Assembly: GCF_000013445.1 (NCBI RefSeq)
Contig: NC_007796.1
Span: 248,001 to 312,000, forward strand
Direction of reading: 5' to 3'
DNA length: 64,000 bases
DNA from: Methanospirillum hungatei JF-1
GTDB taxonomy: Archaea; Halobacteriota; Methanomicrobia; Methanomicrobiales; Methanospirillaceae
Under the pieces are notes generated by a model, which saw nothing but the letters and a program-made list of their open reading frames with translations, was not told the DNA's origin and searched no databases. Positions 43,453-53,479 of the stretch are shown here, piece by piece (the first letter of the stretch is position 1; every line of letters starts with the position of its first letter). The position numbers and the translations under genes were made by a program.

Positions 43453-45584
43453 GTCGAATAGCCAGGTTAGGTTACCCTAACCCAGCCTTCCAAGAACGGA
43501 CCGTGCGATTTTCACCGCAATCCGCTCAAGTTTTTCACTACCCGCTTTTATGGGCGTAGTGAAGGAACATCCGTATCGATCTTTGCTTTGAGAGGAAAAC
43601 TCCTGGCCTGTTTTCAAAATACTCGGTATCAATAAACGGATTTGCATCCAGTTTTATGAATTTTCGGTATTGAATTTTGGTGTTGGAGAAGTTTTCGAGA
43701 GTAAGAGTAGAGGTTCTAAAGACCTGTTTTCTGGTAAGTGTTGGGTGCCAGTATTTTCTGGCAATCCATCTCTTCCCTTTATTATTATGACGGCGCTTTG
43801 CCCATCTCCACAACATATTTCGGACAACCCAGTCAAGTTTCCCAAAGGTCATACTTGCAGAAACCGTCCGGTGATACATTGCCCATCCCTTAATTACGGG
43901 ATTTAGGGCTTTGATAAGGTCTTCCTGTTTCCAGGCCTTCGCCGACTTAATGATTACCCTTACTTTATCAATGATTGCGGCAATAGCTTTCTTCGAAGGT
44001 TGTATCAGGAATTTGCCTTTGAATTTTCTGAATTTCAGCCCAGGAAATCGAACCCCTCGTTGATATGAACGATTTTGGTCTTTTCCTCAGAGAGTTCAAG
44101 CCCTCGTTCATGAAGAAATTCAGTGATGAGTTCCTTGCACTGGAGTGCCGTTTCCTGTGAGTCTGCCGTTACGAGAAAATCATCTGCAAACCGTATGAGA
44201 TGAACCTTATTTCCGGGAAAGTGTTCTTTCAACATTCTTTCCATGCCGTCAAGAGCCATGTTAGCCAATAAGGGGGAAATTAAGCCGCCTTGGGGCGTAC
44301 CTGACTTGTTACGGTAGAGTATTCCATCATAAATATAACCGGCTTTCAGGAATTGGTTAAGGATTCTTTGGTCAAGAGGGATGTTATCAAGCATCCATTG
44401 GTGTGCGAAATTATCGAAGCACCCTTTTATGTCACCTTCTAATATCCATTGGCCCGAAGTCTTTCTGCTTAAGCACTGAAAAGTGTATGAAGCAGCATCC
44501 TGTGCATTTCGCTTCATTCGGAATCCGAATGATGTCTTGTCTGCTGTGGTCTCAGCCCAAGGCATAAGAGCCATTGCATACAAAGCTTGCATAGCACGGT
44601 CATACATGGTTGGAATCGAAAGAGGTCGCATTTTACTCGATTGCGGTTTAGGGATGTAGATTCTCCGGAGAGGTTTTGCCCGATAGCCCTTGTCCGAAAG
44701 CGTTAATGCTGCTTTCATTTTCTGTTCAGGGGTGGTCCATTTTTCCCCATCTACTCCTGCACTTCTTTTACCTCTGTTTTTGGTTACTCGTTGTACTGCC
44801 AACATTTTTGCATAAAACGAATGTGTAAGCAGATACTGGAGTCGTCTTGCAAGTCGACATTGGCCGTTCTTCACTGCTTTTGCGATACGTGTCTGAAGTC
44901 GCTTTACATAATCTCTTGCTTTAGCAAATGGAAATTTCTTCCATTGTTTTGCAAGTTTTCTGTCCGAGATGTCCTCGCTTTTATGCGTAATTGAACTTAT
45001 CCCGTTCATTGAAACCATCCTGTTCGCCGTGAAAAACCAGCTGCACGTCGGCACCCTTTCAGGTCAGGGCAAAGTTTGAACCCCTATCCACAGCCATTAC
45101 AGCCGGGCATTCGCGTTTTGCAGCCTCCTACTCCCACTACGCATGTGGTTCCTCTCACAAGGTTCTTACCTAAAAAAATTTTTTTTTTTTTTTTTTTAGG
45201 AGCGTATTGGGTTTTCCAAGTTCAATAAATCGGATAATTGTGGTATTTTAGGACCCGCCCATAGACCGGAATCAGCTTCGTCCATTCGTACCAGCATAAT
45301 TCAAGCTACTGATACCGTGATTCTCCCTCAGTGGGGACAGGGGCAAATCTCTTTCCTCCTGATATAATTAACGATCCTGCAGCGGTTCAACGTTTGTTTG
45401 TCCATGATACCTTTCCCTGGCAGCTTATCCCAAAGAGACTATGGGAATCACCACGTTGTTCCTGCAGCTTCGCACCCGTTTATTGCTAAACACGCACGTG
45501 CAGGTAGGGACGCCCAGAATGGATTGGGTGGCGTTCCCGATTTTAAACCGGGTTCGCAATCCGATTTACTGCTTCTTGTCGCAC
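43453..45584 (-). mobile_element. group II intron with degenerate reverse transcriptase
   Basis: On the minus strand the element begins with GTGCGACAAGAAGC at 45584, the group II 5' end. Domain V reads GAGCGGATTGCGGTGAAAAT through GCACGGTCCGTTC (about 43534-43500), the standard hairpin, followed by a domain VI-like stem (GGGTTAGG/CCTAACC) ending near CTATTCGAC at 43453. The intron carries a maturase frame in between. It is inserted in the response-regulator gene and abuts the truncated CbiK copy. A run of 19 T bases at 45179-45197 follows seven A bases within the 5' region. Confidence 0.85.
43538..45018 (-). pseudogene. ltrA: group II intron-encoded reverse transcriptase/maturase, frameshifted
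   Basis: The N-terminal part (to about 44035) has RT domains: AGVDGEKWTTPEQK, IPKPQSSKMRPLSIPTM, EGDIKGCFDNF, SGTPQGGLISPLLAN and the catalytic RFADDFLV. A stop occurs after GFDFLG. One base of frame shift at about 44037 restores the continuation GLKFRKFKGKFLIQPSKKA, then the maturase (X) region WAMYHRTVSASMTFGKLDW and the C-terminal end. The enzyme is therefore broken unless the shift is a sequencing error. Start ATG 45018 or 45054. Confidence 0.85.
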
Positions 45585-45984
45585 TGGATCGTTTTACTTC
45601 TTCAATTGATTGATGCCGCTGGATGGCATGTATGGTAACATGAGCAAGTTCACGGAACTGATCAGATCCTCCACCTTTATGGAGATAGTGATCTGCACCC
45701 CAGTTCAGGGCTTCTACCGCTATCTCTTCCCTGCTTTTCCCGGTAAAAAGAATAAATGGAGTTTTGTCACCAGTTGATCGAAGATTGATAAGAAAGGTAA
45801 TGCCATTTGATCCAGGCATATCAAAATCTGAAATAATTGCATCATATTTCTTTTCCTGATGCATTATCAGACCGGTATCAGGATCTTCAGCCAGGTCTAT
45901 GGAGAATTCACCAAATTTAGGGAGAAATAAGCTGATGAGATCCCGAATTATTGGTTCATCATCAACATACAAGATAGAATACAT
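45585..45984 (-). pseudogene. response regulator receiver domain, cut by intron
   Basis: A CheY-like receiver: SILYVDDEPIIRD (acidic pocket), the phospho-acceptor Asp in DAIISDFDMPGSNG, Thr in FILFTGKSREE and Lys in HYLHKGG. It then enters the HQSIEEVKRS helix that usually links to a further PAS or output domain, and at that point the group II intron begins. The reading frame runs on into intron DNA to a stop at 45448; that tail is not native. Confidence 0.8.
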
Positions 45985-45989
45985 GAAAA

Positions 45990-46367
45990 TCAGATCTGAA
46001 ACCGAGAAAGATTTAATAAAGCATTTGGTTCAAAAGCAATAAAAAAACTAAAGTATTCCGGATTTTTTATGAGTATCTGTTTTAGAAGTTCCGTAGCATC
46101 ATCACGTGAGAGTTGATGGTTTTGATAATTAGCTGAAAAATATGTCGAAAGCATGTTAGCGCAGAGGAGCCCTTCACTTATTTTTTCCTTGATTATGGTT
46201 AATTCCATAGTATTTTGGGTGACCAGTAGTTCCTCTGCAGATTGTGCAGCAAGGGCTGATAAACTGAACCATGAGAATACAATCACACATAATCCGATAA
46301 GAATCATACAACATGTTGATGATATTGCAATCTTTTTTTGGATGGTATTTAATCGAAATATAGGCAT
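45990..46367 (-). pseudogene. truncated membrane sensor N-terminus
   Basis: About 125 residues: one transmembrane helix (SSTCCMILIGLCVIVFSWFSL) and the beginning of an extracellular dCACHE-like sensor (NTMELTIIKEKISEG, then FFIAFEPNALL), stopping abruptly where the second half of the domain should be. AGGAG before ATG 46367 supports that start over 46397. The receiver gene begins only 6 bases after the stop, so a deletion has probably joined a sensor kinase remnant to a receiver. Confidence 0.65.
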
Positions 46368-46398
46368 TTCTATTCTCCTGAAAAAATTATGCCCCATT

Positions 46399-46418
46399 AA
46401 GTAAATTTATATTTACTT
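46399..46418. promoter_or_regulatory. perfect palindrome upstream of sensor remnant
   Basis: AAGTAAAT-TTAT-ATTTACTT: 8-base perfect arms with a four-base centre, about 32 bases upstream of the preferred ATG at 46367 of the minus-strand sensor gene. Likely an operator or part of a promoter. The half-site AAGTAAAT partly resembles the AAAGTAA arms at 27889. Confidence 0.4.
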
Positions 46419-47474
46419 TGATACAAAATATTTGTTTTAATGGGTTAATAGCCTGTTGATCCAGGCATATATGTTGGGAAAATAGTGTTAATAATACTAA
46501 CTAAATATTAAAAATTTTCAATACGTAATAATATTGTTCGAATTCCTCGCGTAATCACTTTTAAACTCGAGAAATATTATTCTTCATTGTATTCATTGAC
46601 ATAGCTTATTCCCTGATATAATTTGGAATGGCATTTCGGATTTTTTGAAGAGGATATCTATATGTTACAATGGTGATTAAGATTAAAAAATATAATCTCA
46701 TATTTTCTATACCAGGTAAGGGGGTATGACACGTGTGTAACTCAAATATTTTTCTTGATGTTCAAATTAATAAAATGGGTCTTTTTTTTTAAAATAAAGT
46801 CGAATTTGCTAATTTGAGATTGACTGCTTTTTTAAATAATAAAGGGAGTTCAAATAGGGTTTATAATGGCTAAAAATTGTACGAAATTAGATTTTTAAAT
46901 GCCCGCTATTGTGGGGATGATTAGGATCATGGTTTGATATGAATCAGACAAGATTTAGAAATAGTGGCTCGTGGTACAAACATTTTGGGGGCAAATATCC
47001 GGCACAAAAAAAGGCACGGGTATTTGATAAAAAGTATGTTATCTCGTATACGTGCCCTTTAGTGAGTTAATAGGGGCGATTAGGATCCGGGGATGAGATG
47101 ATCGTTCATGTGTGCCATGTTAATTGAATTAAGGATTGGAAATTACTGGCATTTAAGATTTTTTCAGCGATCAAGGAAGAATTCCTGAGTTTTTGATTGA
47201 ATGAATAAGGATATGTGGTGCAGTTATTTTTTGTAAAATTGAATGGTCAAGTCTTACATATCACTAACTATTTAAGTTCAATTTTAAATAATAATTTAAT
47301 AAATTTAAATGCCTTCTCTACAAATTACAAATAATGCGTATTTTATCGCAAATTTATTGTAATAGCGAGTATATTAAAATTATTTTTAATTATATATAAA
47401 TTTAACAAAATAAATAATTTTATAAGTAAATAATTACACACAATTATGTGCTTATAAATTTATGGAGTGGCATA
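46419..47474. other. AT-rich gene-free region ahead of cbiK
   Basis: About 1.05 kb with no supported gene. A possible stem pairs GGCACG..TAT with ATACGTGCC (about 47017-47060, loop about 26 bases). The last 200 bases are extremely AT-rich and probably contain the cbiK promoter. No riboswitch consensus such as the cobalamin box was recognised. Confidence 0.4.
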
Positions 47475-48320
47475 ATGAAAGGTCATGGCAAGAAAATTGA
47501 GAGTCATGGAGCAGTGTTACTTGTCTCCATCGGAACGACCCAGGCGGAAGGGAGAGCAGTTATTGATACCTGTATAAAGAAGATACAGAAAGAATATCCA
47601 AAAGCAGAGGTTGCGTATTCATTCACATCCGAACCGGTCAGACTTGTCCTGCGGGAACAGAATGAATATATTCTGGGACCTCTGGCGGCGATTACATCTC
47701 TTCTGGATAAAGGTCATTCACAGGTTGTTGTGCAGCCATTATTCATTACATCCGGGGCACGATATCATGAGTTATATCCGATTATCACTGCCCTCAATGA
47801 ACTAGCCGGAGCACATGGAGCAGTGGGTTTTGACGGGATACTTATCAGTTCCTCACTGCTCATGAACCCGGAGGATTATGTTGACACGGCTCAGGCAATC
47901 GAGTCAATTTACTCAATTAAGGCAAAAGATGAGGCAGTTGTTCTGGTATCTCCAACGGCAGAAGGGGGAGCTGAACCTGCATTATGCCAACTGCAGATGA
48001 TTCTGGATGATATCTGTCCAGGTGGTCAGATTATTATTGGAACAGTGAATGGTTATCCGGATTTTGAGAAAGTGAAAAAACGTCTGTCCCATATCGGAGC
48101 AAAGAAAGTTAAACTGGTTCCACTCACCATCGTTCCGGGAATTCATGCATGGATAGAACTTTCCGGCAATGCAAATACCCAGTCGTGGCAGAAGCAGTTA
48201 GAATCCATTGGTTGTTCTGTCACAGTTGAAACCAAAGGATTAGGAGAATATGATCAGGTCATTGAACTGTTCATGAATCGGCTGAAAAGAACGGCTGAAT
48301 CACATAATTTCCTTAAATAA
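47475..48320 (+). CDS. CbiK-like anaerobic cobaltochelatase family protein
   Basis: A protein of about 281 residues of the CbiK family, which inserts cobalt into sirohydrochlorin. The family start AVLLVSIGTTQAEGRAVID, the middle VQPLFITSGARYHELYPI and the second-histidine segment LTIVPGIHAWIE (His224) are clear. At the place of the first catalytic histidine (Salmonella His145, MGHG) this protein has VLVSPTAEGG, so the residue is missing. It may use another ligand, or be a paralog with a different role. ATG 47475 is preferred to GTG 47448 because GGAGTGG precedes it. Confidence 0.8.
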   Translation: MKGHGKKIESHGAVLLVSIGTTQAEGRAVIDTCIKKIQKEYPKAEVAYSFTSEPVRLVLREQNEYILGPLAAITSLLDKGHSQVVVQPLFITSGARYHELYPIITALNELAGAHGAVGFDGILISSSLLMNPEDYVDTAQAIESIYSIKAKDEAVVLVSPTAEGGAEPALCQLQMILDDICPGGQIIIGTVNGYPDFEKVKKRLSHIGAKKVKLVPLTIVPGIHAWIELSGNANTQSWQKQLESIGCSVTVETKGLGEYDQVIELFMNRLKRTAESHNFLK

Positions 48321-48768
48321 CCTTTTTTCTGTAATTCATTTGGGTACGATCCCAAAGATCATACCTGTACCCCATCATGCTCTGCCGTTTCAGTTAGAAT
48401 CTTCTCATCCCAGATTTTCTCTTCCTCCCGATCTTACATGAGCAAGTAGATCTCATTAGCCCCGCATTAATTAGTAGATCCAGAAATCGGGCTACATTTC
48501 CTGGTAATTATTGCTTTGCGTAATCCTCTCAAATTATTGCATTCAATAACAAACCACAGAATTGTTCCATCCGGAAGAGACAATTGAATAAAAACATCAG
48601 ACAGGCCTATCCTTAAGTCATATTCCCTGGTTATCTGTTCGCCTGTGTTAATTATTCACTGAAAAGGGGTCTGATAGAGAAGTGAGAGTCATTTTTTTGT
48701 AAATGGCGTTCTAGGGTTATTTTTTTGTTTTTCTCTAAAAATCTAACAAAAAAAGGGGAATAATTGCT
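48321..48768. other. intergenic region downstream of cbiK
   Basis: About 450 bases between cbiK and the convergent pilin gene, with no supported gene. T-rich tracts near 48690-48735 may act as a terminator for either gene. Confidence 0.4.
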
Positions 48769-49371
48769 TTATTGTAAAACAAAAGATCCCTGTTGCATGA
48801 CCTTGTCGCTGGCCTTATCAATGAGTTTATACTCACACTTGGTGTTCAGGTATGCTGCAAAACCACCTGCTGCACCATCTGGTTTCCAGGATATCACGGA
48901 ACCACTGGAATCAATACGGCAGTCATCTGCATAAACCATGAACTTATCTCCGGGTTTTATGAATCCATCATCGTCTCCAATTTCCATAATATACTTATCT
49001 ACAGATGGTGGAAGACAGGTAGTACTTGGGATTTTGTCACTTAAATCAATAATTGTTTTTGTGTCACCTGATTGAATCTGGAGGGCAACATCTGCAAGAG
49101 CAAAAGATTCTCCACCCTTATGTTCAAATTCCAAACCATTTGCGGACACAAATCCGGATGGATGATCTGCTTGATAGTTGGTTTTATCTGTATCGGAAAT
49201 ATTTTGGATAATCCCTTTTACTCCAAGAGAGATCTGAGGGGCTTTGGATTGATCTGAAGCTAATGATCCGGCAAATCCACTGACTACTGCAGCGATGATA
49301 ATCGTTACTACCAGCATCAGGAGAATGCCAACAACCGGTGAAACCGCTTCATCTTTTCTTACAGCGATCAT
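48769..49371 (-). CDS. archaeal type IV pilin-like protein
   Basis: A 200-residue protein with the short leader AVRKDEAVSPVVG and the hydrophobic helix ILLMLVVTIIIAAVVSGFAGSLASDQSKAPQ. The remainder is a beta-rich hydrophilic domain. It overlaps the preceding pilin gene (ATGA), so both are cotranslated. Similar to the pilins at 28.9-30.0 kb. Confidence 0.85.
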   Translation of the reverse strand: MIAVRKDEAVSPVVGILLMLVVTIIIAAVVSGFAGSLASDQSKAPQISLGVKGIIQNISDTDKTNYQADHPSGFVSANGLEFEHKGGESFALADVALQIQSGDTKTIIDLSDKIPSTTCLPPSVDKYIMEIGDDDGFIKPGDKFMVYADDCRIDSSGSVISWKPDGAAGGFAAYLNTKCEYKLIDKASDKVMQQGSFVLQ

Positions 49372-50009
49372 TTTACCACAACCTCCTTGGAATAGATAGT
49401 TTTTTGACTGGGAGTATGAAGAATGTTTACCTGAACGGTTGCCCCTGGTTTAAAGTCCGCATCATCAATAGTATCAGGATCCGGATCCGTCCCTGCAGTC
49501 CAATCAAGGCCGAGGAATTCTGCAACCTGCCGGGTAGATCCTGCAGAAAGGATGTCACCAGTTGAAATGGTGTAGTTACCAAAATCTGCTTTATCATTAT
49601 TTCCAGCATATCCAACCTTTGAAATGTCATTGAGATATGGTAACCGTGTATAACTTGTTCCATATCCATATAAATCAAATTTTTCACTGGTGGCGGAGTG
49701 AGAAGTCTTGTAAATATGACCCGTGCTATTGGTAAAGTAGGTAATAATTTCAAGATCTTTGGTGGGTATAGGATCTCCACTCAGCATTTCGAATGTCATT
49801 TGGCTTGTTGTTCCTCCCATCCCATTACTTGCAGATGTATCAATCTTTACATCCATGGACACCGATGGAGCTGCCTTGGCATCTCCGGCCAGCCCCCCGG
49901 CAAACCCACTCACCACAGCAGCAACGATAATCGTCACCACAAGCATTAACAGAACACCGATCACAGGCGATACTGCCGGATCCGTTCTGCCTTTATTTAT
50001 TTTCATCAT
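49368..50009 (-). CDS. archaeal type IV pilin-like protein
   Basis: About 213 residues. Leader MMKINKGRTDPAVSPVIG, then hydrophobic VLLMLVVTIIVAAVVSGFAGGLAGDAKAAPS. ATG 50009 or 50006 is preferred, since the longer frame from 50057 gives a hydrophobic pre-leader unlike the family. Upstream of the 48.8 kb pilin on the same strand with a four-base overlap. Both presumably form one fibre. Confidence 0.85.
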   Translation of the reverse strand: MMKINKGRTDPAVSPVIGVLLMLVVTIIVAAVVSGFAGGLAGDAKAAPSVSMDVKIDTSASNGMGGTTSQMTFEMLSGDPIPTKDLEIITYFTNSTGHIYKTSHSATSEKFDLYGYGTSYTRLPYLNDISKVGYAGNNDKADFGNYTISTGDILSAGSTRQVAEFLGLDWTAGTDPDPDTIDDADFKPGATVQVNILHTPSQKTIYSKEVVVK

Positions 50010-50272
50010 TGTCACACGCTCAAATATTTTTGTGCTAAGTAAAAAAATTCTTAGCAAAAAAAGAATGATGGTTCTACATTAATATACATTTCTTTCATAT
50101 GTGGGCACCCTAATTAGAATCTAAAGGCATTCAATGCAATCTTTTTACTATCCCGGTAATACCATAGAAAACACGCATCATAAGGGAACATTGTAATATC
50201 CAGGAAGAAACTATTTGTGGAGAATCAGGATCAATCTCTCATAAAACGCATCAACATATAATTTTATCAATA

Positions 50273-52032
50273 GAGGGTGTTGCACCAATGATCAATATCA
50301 TGCAGGATCACAAATGATCGATCTCTACCCCTTAAGCTATCAACCAAAATAGACTAATGGATGTATGAACCTGCATGTATCAATTCCCACTTTACATACT
50401 GTGTTTGCAAAAATATAGGAAAAACCTGAACCTCTTGACGGTTTTATAATATTCGTAGCAAATTCTTTAATTTTAACTATACCCTCAAATCTGATAAGTT
50501 TTTTTATATTATGCACTAATGCAGCTAAAAAGAATTCTCCCTCGCAATTCTCTTTCCCTTTTTGAGAGAAACTCCTAAACCTCATATTATGTTTCATATT
50601 ACCAAAAACTGGTTCGACCATGTATTTTCGTTTTCGATATAACTCTCTACCAGTGGGGGATTTCACACGTACTTCCATAACTCGTTTACAAATTTCCTGA
50701 GTTGTTGCTTGTTTCTCTCTGTTCATAAAAGATTGCCAAACAAACGTCCCGATACTTTGCAATTCCGGAAATGTGATTATTTCTCCCATACAAATCGCCC
50801 GACATATCATTTCCATTCGTGAGATATACCCATCATTATCTGAATATTCTGGAATTTTTCTTTCTTTAGAAGGAGGGATGATGAGTTGAATGCCATAATC
50901 CAATTCTGCTAAAGAATTCGGGTATGAGAAATAACCTGCATCAGATAGTAGTATATTAGGCGAAATTGATGGATGAATACCCGTAAAAAGGTCTTCGAGT
51001 TCATTTAGCATAGGTATTAATAATTTTTTATCGTTTTGCTCATCTGATATCATTGCAGCGAGGATAAATTGATTTTCAGAAACGATAATCTGCCCATTAT
51101 ACCCTTGAATCCAGCCATTGGTGGTTGACATTATCTGACTTTCAGGATCAGTGAGATTTACTTTTGAATCTGAAGATGGCTCTTTTTTAGGCTCTAAAGG
51201 CTTTCTACCTCGTTTCTTTTTACCCGATTCTAATTCTTCTTTTTCGCGGTCCAGAATCTTTTCTTCTTGTTTTTTAGATTCGATATCATGTCGTTCAATT
51301 AATTTCTCTTTAGCCCGATTAAGAACTTCCTTTCGTTTTTCTTTTGTTGAAAGATGCTCAGGTAGTCGGTTAATCTCCATATCCTGAATATTTATATCAT
51401 CGTTTTCTAACTCATCAATTTCCTGTGATTCATCAAAAAGCCGACCTAGCTCTGCTTCAAGGTATTTTAATTTTTTATTGGCTGATAAAGAGGCATTACA
51501 GCCAAATTTTGATCCATCGAGGGCTAGGACACCGATTCTTGCTATCCCGGATTCTACGATAATTTGAGATAATTGTTTAAAAAGGGATTTGATTTCTTTT
51601 GAATTATTCTTCTTGAAACGATAGATCGTTGTATGGTCAGGTGTAAGATTATTGGCGACAATCCGATATCCAATATCATAATGGCAGCACATCTCAATTT
51701 TTCTGCTAGATTTTTCTCCACGAATCATTGAATAAATTATTATTCCAAGCATTGAACGAGGATCAAAAAAGGCAGAACCGCGACCATCGTCACGATATTT
51801 ATTAATAAATGGACTAATATCGAGAATCGAAAGAATTTCTAATATGCCATAAGTAATATCATTTTCAGATAGCCAGTCCATCGCATTGACAGGGAGTAAA
51901 AATTGTTGTTCATTACCATATCCTCTAATCATGTTATAGCGATGAGACATATAATATATTGATCTTAATAATATATATAATTAAGCTTTAATAATTTATA
52001 TTAAGCTTTTTTTGTGTTTGTGCAACAGCCTC
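50273..52032. mobile_element. IS1182-family element, intact copy
   Basis: A 1760-bp element ending GAGGGTGTTGCACC at the left and GTTTGTGCAACAGCCTC at the right, i.e. an imperfect terminal inverted repeat about 12 bases long. It is flanked by AATA on each side, a 4-bp duplication. A second, almost identical copy is at 54839-58419. It carries one transposase on the minus strand. Confidence 0.9.
50340..51950 (-). CDS. IS1182-family transposase
   Basis: A 536-residue transposase of the DUF772/DDE_Tnp_1 type. The N-terminal part contains PFINKYRDDGRGSAFFDPRSMLGIIIYSMI in outline. A charged linker (EKILDREKEELESGKKKRGRKPL) splits the DDE domain, with GVLALDGSKFGCNA and ILLSDAGYFS likely holding acidic residues. 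The C-terminal end has YMVEPVFGNMKHNMRFRSF, typical of IS1182. The frame is open, so this copy may be active. Confidence 0.88.
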   Translation of the reverse strand: MSHRYNMIRGYGNEQQFLLPVNAMDWLSENDITYGILEILSILDISPFINKYRDDGRGSAFFDPRSMLGIIIYSMIRGEKSSRKIEMCCHYDIGYRIVANNLTPDHTTIYRFKKNNSKEIKSLFKQLSQIIVESGIARIGVLALDGSKFGCNASLSANKKLKYLEAELGRLFDESQEIDELENDDINIQDMEINRLPEHLSTKEKRKEVLNRAKEKLIERHDIESKKQEEKILDREKEELESGKKKRGRKPLEPKKEPSSDSKVNLTDPESQIMSTTNGWIQGYNGQIIVSENQFILAAMISDEQNDKKLLIPMLNELEDLFTGIHPSISPNILLSDAGYFSYPNSLAELDYGIQLIIPPSKERKIPEYSDNDGYISRMEMICRAICMGEIITFPELQSIGTFVWQSFMNREKQATTQEICKRVMEVRVKSPTGRELYRKRKYMVEPVFGNMKHNMRFRSFSQKGKENCEGEFFLAALVHNIKKLIRFEGIVKIKEFATNIIKPSRGSGFSYIFANTVCKVGIDTCRFIHPLVYFG

Positions 52033-52168
52033 AATAACCAAAAAAATTGAATATAGATACACCTTCACAAAAGAGTCTCCAAATAATGATGGTACTGGAT
52101 TCGTTCGTATGCATACCTGATTCCAATCTAGAATCTGAACTTGTCAAAGAGAAAAAACCCTCGAAGCC

Positions 52169-53008
52169 ATGAAACTATTAATGATCAGTTCTAACTGCCA
52201 AAAACTGGCATGGACACTTTTTTTGCTCTTATGTACCATGATCTGTTCTGCCGGTTGTCTTGATATGTCCTTCCTTGCCCCTCATTCATCCGATAGTTCA
52301 GATACTTCTTTGACAGAGGATAAGGACCCAGAGCCTACAATTACTCCGGCCCCGGAAGAAAATACAGAATCGGCATTCCCCCCTGACATGCCCCCACAAA
52401 TACGGGAAAGACTCATACGGGAGGGAAAAATCCCATCTCCTGTGCAGAGGCAGATAACCGAAACACAACAGACTATACACAATCCTGTCCCCACGTCCTA
52501 TGTCATTCAGGGTGCAGGTTCCCTCTCTGATGATGTGTTTATTCCTTCACGGGAATCAATTTATTTTTCGAATAATACTTCAGGGTCCGGACCCGGAAAC
52601 CTCAATCCAGTATATGCCCAAACGGACATTCCATTAAACTCCAATATAAAGGAACTGAAAATCCATGCCGAAAAGGGTCCCTTTTCTGTCAGATTCACCG
52701 TGCATCCAAAAAGTACTCCTCTTGTTTCCTGGGCAAAAATTACAGTTCTGGATCCTTTCCAGAATATCCTTCATGAAGATGGATATAATCGAGAATTCAG
52801 CAGTGAGCAAGTCAAAGAATTTGTTGTATTTAGAGAAGGTAATTTTACGGTCATGATAAGCGGTGGCTATGCAACCCTTGACATCAGTATCAACACTCCG
52901 GACGGACAGGTCCAACCCCGGGCATCAGCAACGAAGAGCGGGCTGGAAATTCCTGATGATATACCTCCACAGCTCAGGGAACGGCTGATGAGGGAGGGGA
53001 AGCTGTAG
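52169..53008 (+). CDS. secreted lipoprotein with repeated PPQ-RERL-REGK motif
   Basis: A 279-residue exported protein: hydrophobic signal LAWTLFLLLCTMICSAGC with a Cys lipobox, then a Pro/Glu/Thr-rich linker, and a beta-rich domain. Two short repeats bracket the protein: MPPQIRERLIREGKIP at about residues 74-89 and IPPQLRERLMREGKL at the extreme C-terminus. I do not recognise the domain. The repeat may be a sorting or anchoring element. The gene starts 137 bases after the IS1182 element. Confidence 0.6.
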   Translation: MKLLMISSNCQKLAWTLFLLLCTMICSAGCLDMSFLAPHSSDSSDTSLTEDKDPEPTITPAPEENTESAFPPDMPPQIRERLIREGKIPSPVQRQITETQQTIHNPVPTSYVIQGAGSLSDDVFIPSRESIYFSNNTSGSGPGNLNPVYAQTDIPLNSNIKELKIHAEKGPFSVRFTVHPKSTPLVSWAKITVLDPFQNILHEDGYNREFSSEQVKEFVVFREGNFTVMISGGYATLDISINTPDGQVQPRASATKSGLEIPDDIPPQLRERLMREGKL

Positions 53009-53064
53009 AAAAAACCGTTGGTATTAGAATAAGGTATTATAAAATAGAGAGCCTGAAAGAGATT

Positions 53065-53238
53065 TCAGGCTTCGTATGCTACAAGGACAGCTCCGAGTTT
53101 CCCTTCAAGATCCTTAATAGCCTTGAGGTCATCTGGTGTCAGGTTCTTATAATGGGGTTCTGCAAGCAGGTAAACACCAAGCTCGTTCTCCAATTGCTGA
53201 ATTTTTTCTAGTTTTTGTCCGGTCAGGTTTGCAAACAT
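53065..53238 (-). CDS. small conserved-looking protein with internal duplication
   Basis: A protein of 57 residues from ATG 53238 (MFANLTGQKLEKIQQ); longer frames reach 53307. Two similar halves, KIQQLENELGVYLLAE and AIKDLEGKLGAVLVAYE, suggest a repeat of a small helix-strand unit. No family recognised. Convergent with the lipoprotein gene. Confidence 0.5.
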   Translation of the reverse strand: MFANLTGQKLEKIQQLENELGVYLLAEPHYKNLTPDDLKAIKDLEGKLGAVLVAYEA

Positions 53239-53479
53239 CTTGACCACCAGCATTGCATAATACGCGTAAGATAATAAAATATCGCTGAAATTATTTAACG
53301 TTAACAAAACATTTGTTTATTAGGTAATCCTTTCTCCGAAAATTGCATAACAACCCTTTTTACAAATTTCAGATCAAATATTTTTTACTTTTATACATCT
53401 CACTTGTATAAGATCGCTGGTCATTTCTTTACCAGATTTAATTGTAAATAAAACCTGATACGGGGAGTATACATTACGT

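Noticed and set aside
43254-43559. A separate 101-residue gene
   Set aside because: Its start matches the interior of cbiK and its end runs into the intron; it is a pseudogene piece.
44035-45054. Reverse transcriptase as a novel defence RT or retron
   Set aside because: Domain V, the GTGCGAC 5' end and the maturase region downstream show a group II intron.
45448-45984. Full 178-residue response regulator
   Set aside because: The last 45 or so codons lie inside the intron, so this C-terminus is an artefact of insertion.
46980-47100. Riboswitch ahead of cbiK
   Set aside because: Only one weak stem (GGCACG/CGTGCC); no cobalamin-box consensus and too far from the start.
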